A stretch of 64,000 nt of DNA from DATFVA01 sp963811905 (GTDB lineage Bacteria; Bacteroidota; Ignavibacteria; Ignavibacteriales; Ignavibacteriaceae): positions 263,437 through 327,436 of the forward strand of contig CAWETK010000009.1 in the NCBI GenBank assembly GCA_963811905.1, in the 5' to 3' direction. Below the pieces are notes generated by a model. It worked only from the letters and a program-made list of their open reading frames with translations, had not been told where the DNA came from and made no database searches. The first letter of the stretch is position 1. The number at the start of each line of letters is the position of its first letter. A program made the translations under genes and the position numbers. Below, in pieces: positions 61,041 through 64,000 of the stretch.

Positions 61041-61438
61041 ATTTGGCTCCTATTTTTTTTGATTGTATTCGATTCGCCCACATCATAATAGAATAAATGA
61101 CTGAAAAATGATTCAGTCGGTTAACTCGTATTCATAAGCTTACCTCCTGATAACTTAATGTTATCTGCAAAGTATGTAATGATGTATAAGACTGGATTAG
61201 AGGAGCTGATCGAACAAAAATAGTACGATAGAATATCAAATAGAGTAATTTAAGGAGAGGATAAAACAGCCCAGGAAGCAGTGAAATAACAACTGCTTCA
61301 GGATTCCTTAAATGAAAATGAGAATTATTCCTGTAAGAACTTGTTTATTTTTAAAATAAAATGCAAGAATCAGAATACTGCTATTTACAGAAAGTTGATA
61401 TAAAGCACATATGTCCGCTTACGGATGAGCAGGGCTTA
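61041..61438. other. Intergenic region upstream of the ScyD/ScyE-like gene
   Basis: This stretch of about 400 bp should hold the promoter of the reverse-strand gene starting at 61040. GAAGCAGT (61275-61282) pairs with ACTGCTTC (61292-61299) over nine bases without a T-run. I see no coding frame with a family signature, and no copy of the repeats found elsewhere in the window. Confidence 0.45.
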
Positions 61439-61474
61439 CGAAAAACAGGCATAAATAATTATAGCCTGTTTTTC
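61439..61474 (-). terminator. Intrinsic terminator overlapping the stop codon of the phosphatase gene
   Basis: AAAACAGGC (61442-61450) pairs with GCCTGTTTT (61464-61472) over a 13-nt loop that contains the TAA stop (61459-61461). On the reverse strand a T-run follows. The last codons of the gene form one arm of the stem. Confidence 0.75.
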
Positions 61475-62796
61475 TTCTCGATCTCGACAAGTGTAATATC
61501 ATCGTTTTGTTCTGCTGTGCCGACAAATGCCTTAACATCTTTATAAATTGTATATAAGTCAGCAGAATCTTTTTGAAGACTGGCAAAGATCAATTTTTCA
61601 CCAAAGAACTGTTCGTGTCTGTTTGCAGCTTCTGATACTCCATCTGAATAAAGAATCAGCTTGTCGCCTTTTTCAATCTTTATATCATATTCCCTGTACT
61701 CTTCTTTTTGTATGCCGAGCGGAAAGCCCGCATCGTATTTCAACTGGGTTACCGAGTTGAGCGATTTATGGATCGGCCACATATGTCCGGCATTTGACAT
61801 AGTTATACTTCCTGATTCGGGGTCGACCACAAGATAAATCATTGTTATGAATCGGGTAGGGGGGAGATCGTCGACCAGATATTCATTGACCTTACTCAGT
61901 ACCCTGGAAGGTGAATCTTCAGCAGCCGCAATAACCCTGAAGATTGTTCTTGCTGATGACATCAGCAAAGCAGCCGGAAGACCTTTACCCGAAACGTCGG
62001 CAAGCACCACGCCTATTTTTCCCGATTGAAGCTGTATATAATCATACCAGTCGCCGCCGACTTCAAAAGTCGGCTCGCACATTCCGTCTATTTTGAAATC
62101 CTGCAGCACAGGAGGGCTTTTAGGGAATAGAGCGGATTGAATATATTTCGCTTCTTTCAGCTCACGCTGCATAGCCTCTTTTTCTTTTTTCTCCACTTCA
62201 AAAAGCCTGGAGTTCTCAATTGCTATTGAAATGTGAGATGCAAGTGTTCTGAGCAGTCTGAGATCGTGCTTGCTGAAGGCATTGACCTTTTCATTCTGAG
62301 CATTAAGGATCCCGATAAATTTCTTATTATGATATAACGGAATATCCAGGTGCGACCTGCTGGTAAACGCGCAGGGGATCTCATCGGGAAAATCAAGAAC
62401 ATCCGGAATATAGATGATGCGTTGTTCACGCACCGCTTTCCACACAATACCATAATCCCTGTTGATTCGATATCCGGGCCAAAAATTATCATCGTCCCAC
62501 CCTGTCAGCGCAGCTATTTCCAGCTGATCAACTTCTTCGTAATAAAGCAGAACGGCGCATCTTGTAAATCCCAAAGTTCTGGAAACATCCTCAACTATTT
62601 GTCTCAGTAATTCCCCCTTGTCGAGTTTAGAGTTCACTTTTTTAACTACTCTTTGAAGGAGCATAAAATCTTTTGCAACCATCAGATCATCAGGGTTCAG
62701 GTTGTCGAGACCCAGAGGTCTTCCTGTTTTCAGCGTCCTTTTTTCTTTTACTTCTTCGTACCCGCTATAGTTGATTACCTCATTGTTCATTTGCAC
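61459..62796 (-). CDS. GAF-domain SpoIIE/RsbU-type PP2C phosphatase
   Basis: The 445-residue protein has a GAF sensor domain (about residues 55-200: VVKKVNSKLDKGELLRQIVEDVSRTLGFTRCAVLLYY through LRLLRTLASHISIAIENSRLFE). A short coiled linker follows, then a PP2C/SpoIIE domain (about 225-440) with metal-binding aspartates in FEVGGDWYDYIQL, VVLADVSGKGLPAALLMS, the SNAGHMWP segment, LILYSDGVSEAAN and the final QNDDITLVEIE. It should dephosphorylate an anti-anti-sigma (STAS) protein in a partner-switching pathway; no STAS or anti-sigma gene is in the window. A second ATG two codons in (62790) is equally possible as start. Confidence 0.92.
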   Translation of the reverse strand: MQMNNEVINYSGYEEVKEKRTLKTGRPLGLDNLNPDDLMVAKDFMLLQRVVKKVNSKLDKGELLRQIVEDVSRTLGFTRCAVLLYYEEVDQLEIAALTGWDDDNFWPGYRINRDYGIVWKAVREQRIIYIPDVLDFPDEIPCAFTSRSHLDIPLYHNKKFIGILNAQNEKVNAFSKHDLRLLRTLASHISIAIENSRLFEVEKKEKEAMQRELKEAKYIQSALFPKSPPVLQDFKIDGMCEPTFEVGGDWYDYIQLQSGKIGVVLADVSGKGLPAALLMSSARTIFRVIAAAEDSPSRVLSKVNEYLVDDLPPTRFITMIYLVVDPESGSITMSNAGHMWPIHKSLNSVTQLKYDAGFPLGIQKEEYREYDIKIEKGDKLILYSDGVSEAANRHEQFFGEKLIFASLQKDSADLYTIYKDVKAFVGTAEQNDDITLVEIEKKNRL

Positions 62797-62813
62797 TTAC
62801 CTTTTATTTTTAG

Positions 62814-63044
62814 TTAAAAAATATTCCGTGCTGCCAGGTAGGGCAGCAGTATATATAGAAAAGTATCCCGTACCACGTAATACGCCGCAACAATAGCAAA
62901 AATCTTCCATCCTCTTTTTTTAAGAAGGGATTTAAATCCTTCTTTTTTAACTATCAAGATGCTGTCGATTATATAATACTTATAGAACCGTATTAAAATA
63001 TTCTTTGAAGCTATCTTATTTAGTTTTGTTATAACCGAATTCAT
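62814..63044 (-). CDS. Small membrane protein of unknown function
   Basis: A 76-residue frame lies 17 bp upstream of the phosphatase gene on the same strand. The first half is basic and amphipathic (NKIASKNILIRFYKYYIIDSILIVKKEGFKSLLKKRGW). The second half is one hydrophobic segment (KIFAIVAAYYVVRDTFLYILLPYLAARNIF). The close spacing suggests an operon with the phosphatase, and the composition fits a real small inner-membrane protein, but I recognise no family. Confidence 0.6.
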   Translation of the reverse strand: MNSVITKLNKIASKNILIRFYKYYIIDSILIVKKEGFKSLLKKRGWKIFAIVAAYYVVRDTFLYILLPYLAARNIF

Positions 63045-63470
63045 TATAGTATCTGAGATTAATATTCTTTTCAGGTTGTATACGGGAGATCCAGCTGTGT
63101 ACGGTAATCTGACAAAGAAGTTAGTCAGCCATTTTGGGAATCACTCCATCCAGGCAGATGCACTGCAGGTGAACAAACCGATACAGAAAGAATTATCAAT
63201 AGTGCTTTAGCTATCGAAAGAGTGACAGCAAAATCGATAGTTTTCGGGTAAATGTAATTAGGGTAAAAACTGTCTGCAATATAATAACGAAGGGAAAAAC
63301 CAGTCAGGAAATTTTTATCTGCAGAGGATTATGTGTCATATATCACATCTTATACTATCAGGGTAAGTCTTGTTATAAATCAATGGATCTTAGATATGCG
63401 GCTGTTGATGTCGGGGATACCGGCGAGAAGCCTGCCCGGCATTAAATGTACCAGGCAGGAGATCCGTTTT
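63045..63470. other. Intergenic region with a weak hairpin
   Basis: This 426-bp gap lies between two reverse-strand genes. CCTGCC (63431-63436) pairs with GGCAGG (63454-63459) about 10-40 bp past the stop at 63471 and could be a weak terminator, though no T-run follows. Nothing else was recognised. Confidence 0.4.
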
Positions 63471-64000
63471 CTAAAGCTTTACTGAAGCCGTGGTTGTCCA
63501 GTAAACTTTTTTCTTATATGCAGTGCCCCCGGCAAGTGCAAGATAAACGATAGGAGAAGGATTATTTGAAAGCAGCCTCTCAGTATTCGAGTCTAATGAC
63601 GTTTCAACATTATATATGCCATCCGGCGACGGTTGAGCTATCTCCCTTATAAATGGAATAATAGTATGCGAATTTCCTCCGAAATAAATGTAAGTGAACA
63701 GCACTGCAGGAAAGGAGAGGTCAGGGACCGGGGGGCAATCGAATGAGAGGAGAAGCTTCTTATTTTCAACTAAAGCTGAATTTATTTTCAGCGGAAGTCC
63801 TGGCGGGGTAATCATGTTTGAAGTAGTAAGGGATCCTCCTCCAGCGAGCTTTCGATTATTCTTAATCAAGCGCTGGTAAGAATTCGTCCCAGGTATTTTT
63901 GCGTTCGTCCAGATCTCCCGGAGCTTAGGAGATGCATTTACAATTTTAGCCAAAGACTGAGCTGAAGCAAAGTTATTTCTTCCCTCAACAGCTGCAGCCG
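63471..64000 (-). CDS. Unrecognised protein, N terminus beyond the window
   Basis: The frame is open from the window edge to a stop at 63471, giving at least 175 residues. A TTG at 63953 could be read as a start, but the upstream residues (AAAVEGRNNFASAQSLAKIVNASPKLREIWTNAKIPGTNSYQRLIKNN) form one continuous stretch, so the true start probably lies further out. The sequence is proline- and serine-rich, with alternating hydrophobic strands (LLLSFDCP, AVLFTYIYFGG, SPIVYLALAGG) and no membrane segment. I do not recognise a family; the composition is like a small beta-rich domain. Confidence 0.65.
   Translation of the reverse strand, partial: AAAVEGRNNFASAQSLAKIVNASPKLREIWTNAKIPGTNSYQRLIKNNRKLAGGGSLTTSNMITPPGLPLKINSALVENKKLLLSFDCPPVPDLSFPAVLFTYIYFGGNSHTIIPFIREIAQPSPDGIYNVETSLDSNTERLLSNNPSPIVYLALAGGTAYKKKVYWTTTASVKL

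Overview
The window looks like a chromosomal segment of a member of the Ignavibacteria or a close relative in the Bacteroidota/Chlorobi group (inference). Support comes from several secreted proteins ending in a type IX secretion (T9SS) sorting domain with the YPNPFNP linker, moderate-to-low GC, weak ribosome binding sites with some GTG/TTG starts, a bacillithiol-type thiol system (bshA and ypdA) and a bacterial GGGP-synthase-like enzyme. Most of it is ordinary housekeeping sequence. I see no rRNA, tRNA, CRISPR array or prophage.

Layout. 0-11 kb: the end of a YihY/BrkB membrane protein, a UbiB-like kinase, a saccharopine-dehydrogenase-like oxidoreductase, a GT39-type membrane glycosyltransferase, a secreted M3 peptidase, ypdA, class I aldolase, a membrane-anchored cytochrome c and a SIMPL protein. 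11.5-19.3 kb: a T9SS-exported arylsulfotransferase, then a decaying stretch with a secreted-protein remnant that has lost its middle, a multiply frameshifted Ycf48-repeat T9SS protein and a multiply frameshifted DUF255/thioredoxin-domain protein. 19.4-27.2 kb: a hemerythrin-like protein and a reverse-strand pyruvate dehydrogenase operon (aceE, E2 in two overlapping frames, M29 aminopeptidase, E3 broken by one base). 27.5-34.4 kb: two 7-bp microsatellites, tex, a GGGP-synthase-like gene, gmhA-like SIS gene, a DUF192 protein, an alpha/beta hydrolase and an OmpA/TSP3 protein.

34.6-37.2 kb holds a carbamoyltransferase, SxtJ-like and DUF5989-like unit plus a small lysine-rich protein. It is followed by a GT2 glycosyltransferase, a T9SS FG-GAP protein, an Lrp/AsnC regulator with glnA, and a reverse operon bshA / nucleotide hydrolase / unknown / RNA methyltransferase. 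A forward operon of PfkB kinase, RmlD-like reductase and secreted GH13 enzyme ends at 49.4 kb.

49.4-50.8 kb is the most unusual part. A solo REP-associated tyrosine transposase (RAYT) is framed by two concentric pairs of inverted hairpins whose arms keep pairing despite base changes. The same gap holds large multi-stem palindromic elements, one of which has a structural relative at 56.3 kb. Next comes an ECF sigma factor operon: sigma, a zinc-finger anti-sigma with periplasmic HEAT-like repeats, a DUF4097 protein and a DUF5916 outer-membrane-like protein. The rest (56.9-64 kb) holds a DUF1801 protein, two lipoprotein beta-propellers, a YitT membrane protein, a GAF-SpoIIE phosphatase and a partial unknown gene.

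Caution: single-base frameshifts are frequent between 14 and 24 kb and occur again at 49.3 kb. Some may be real gene decay and some may be sequencing errors; raw reads are needed to tell.
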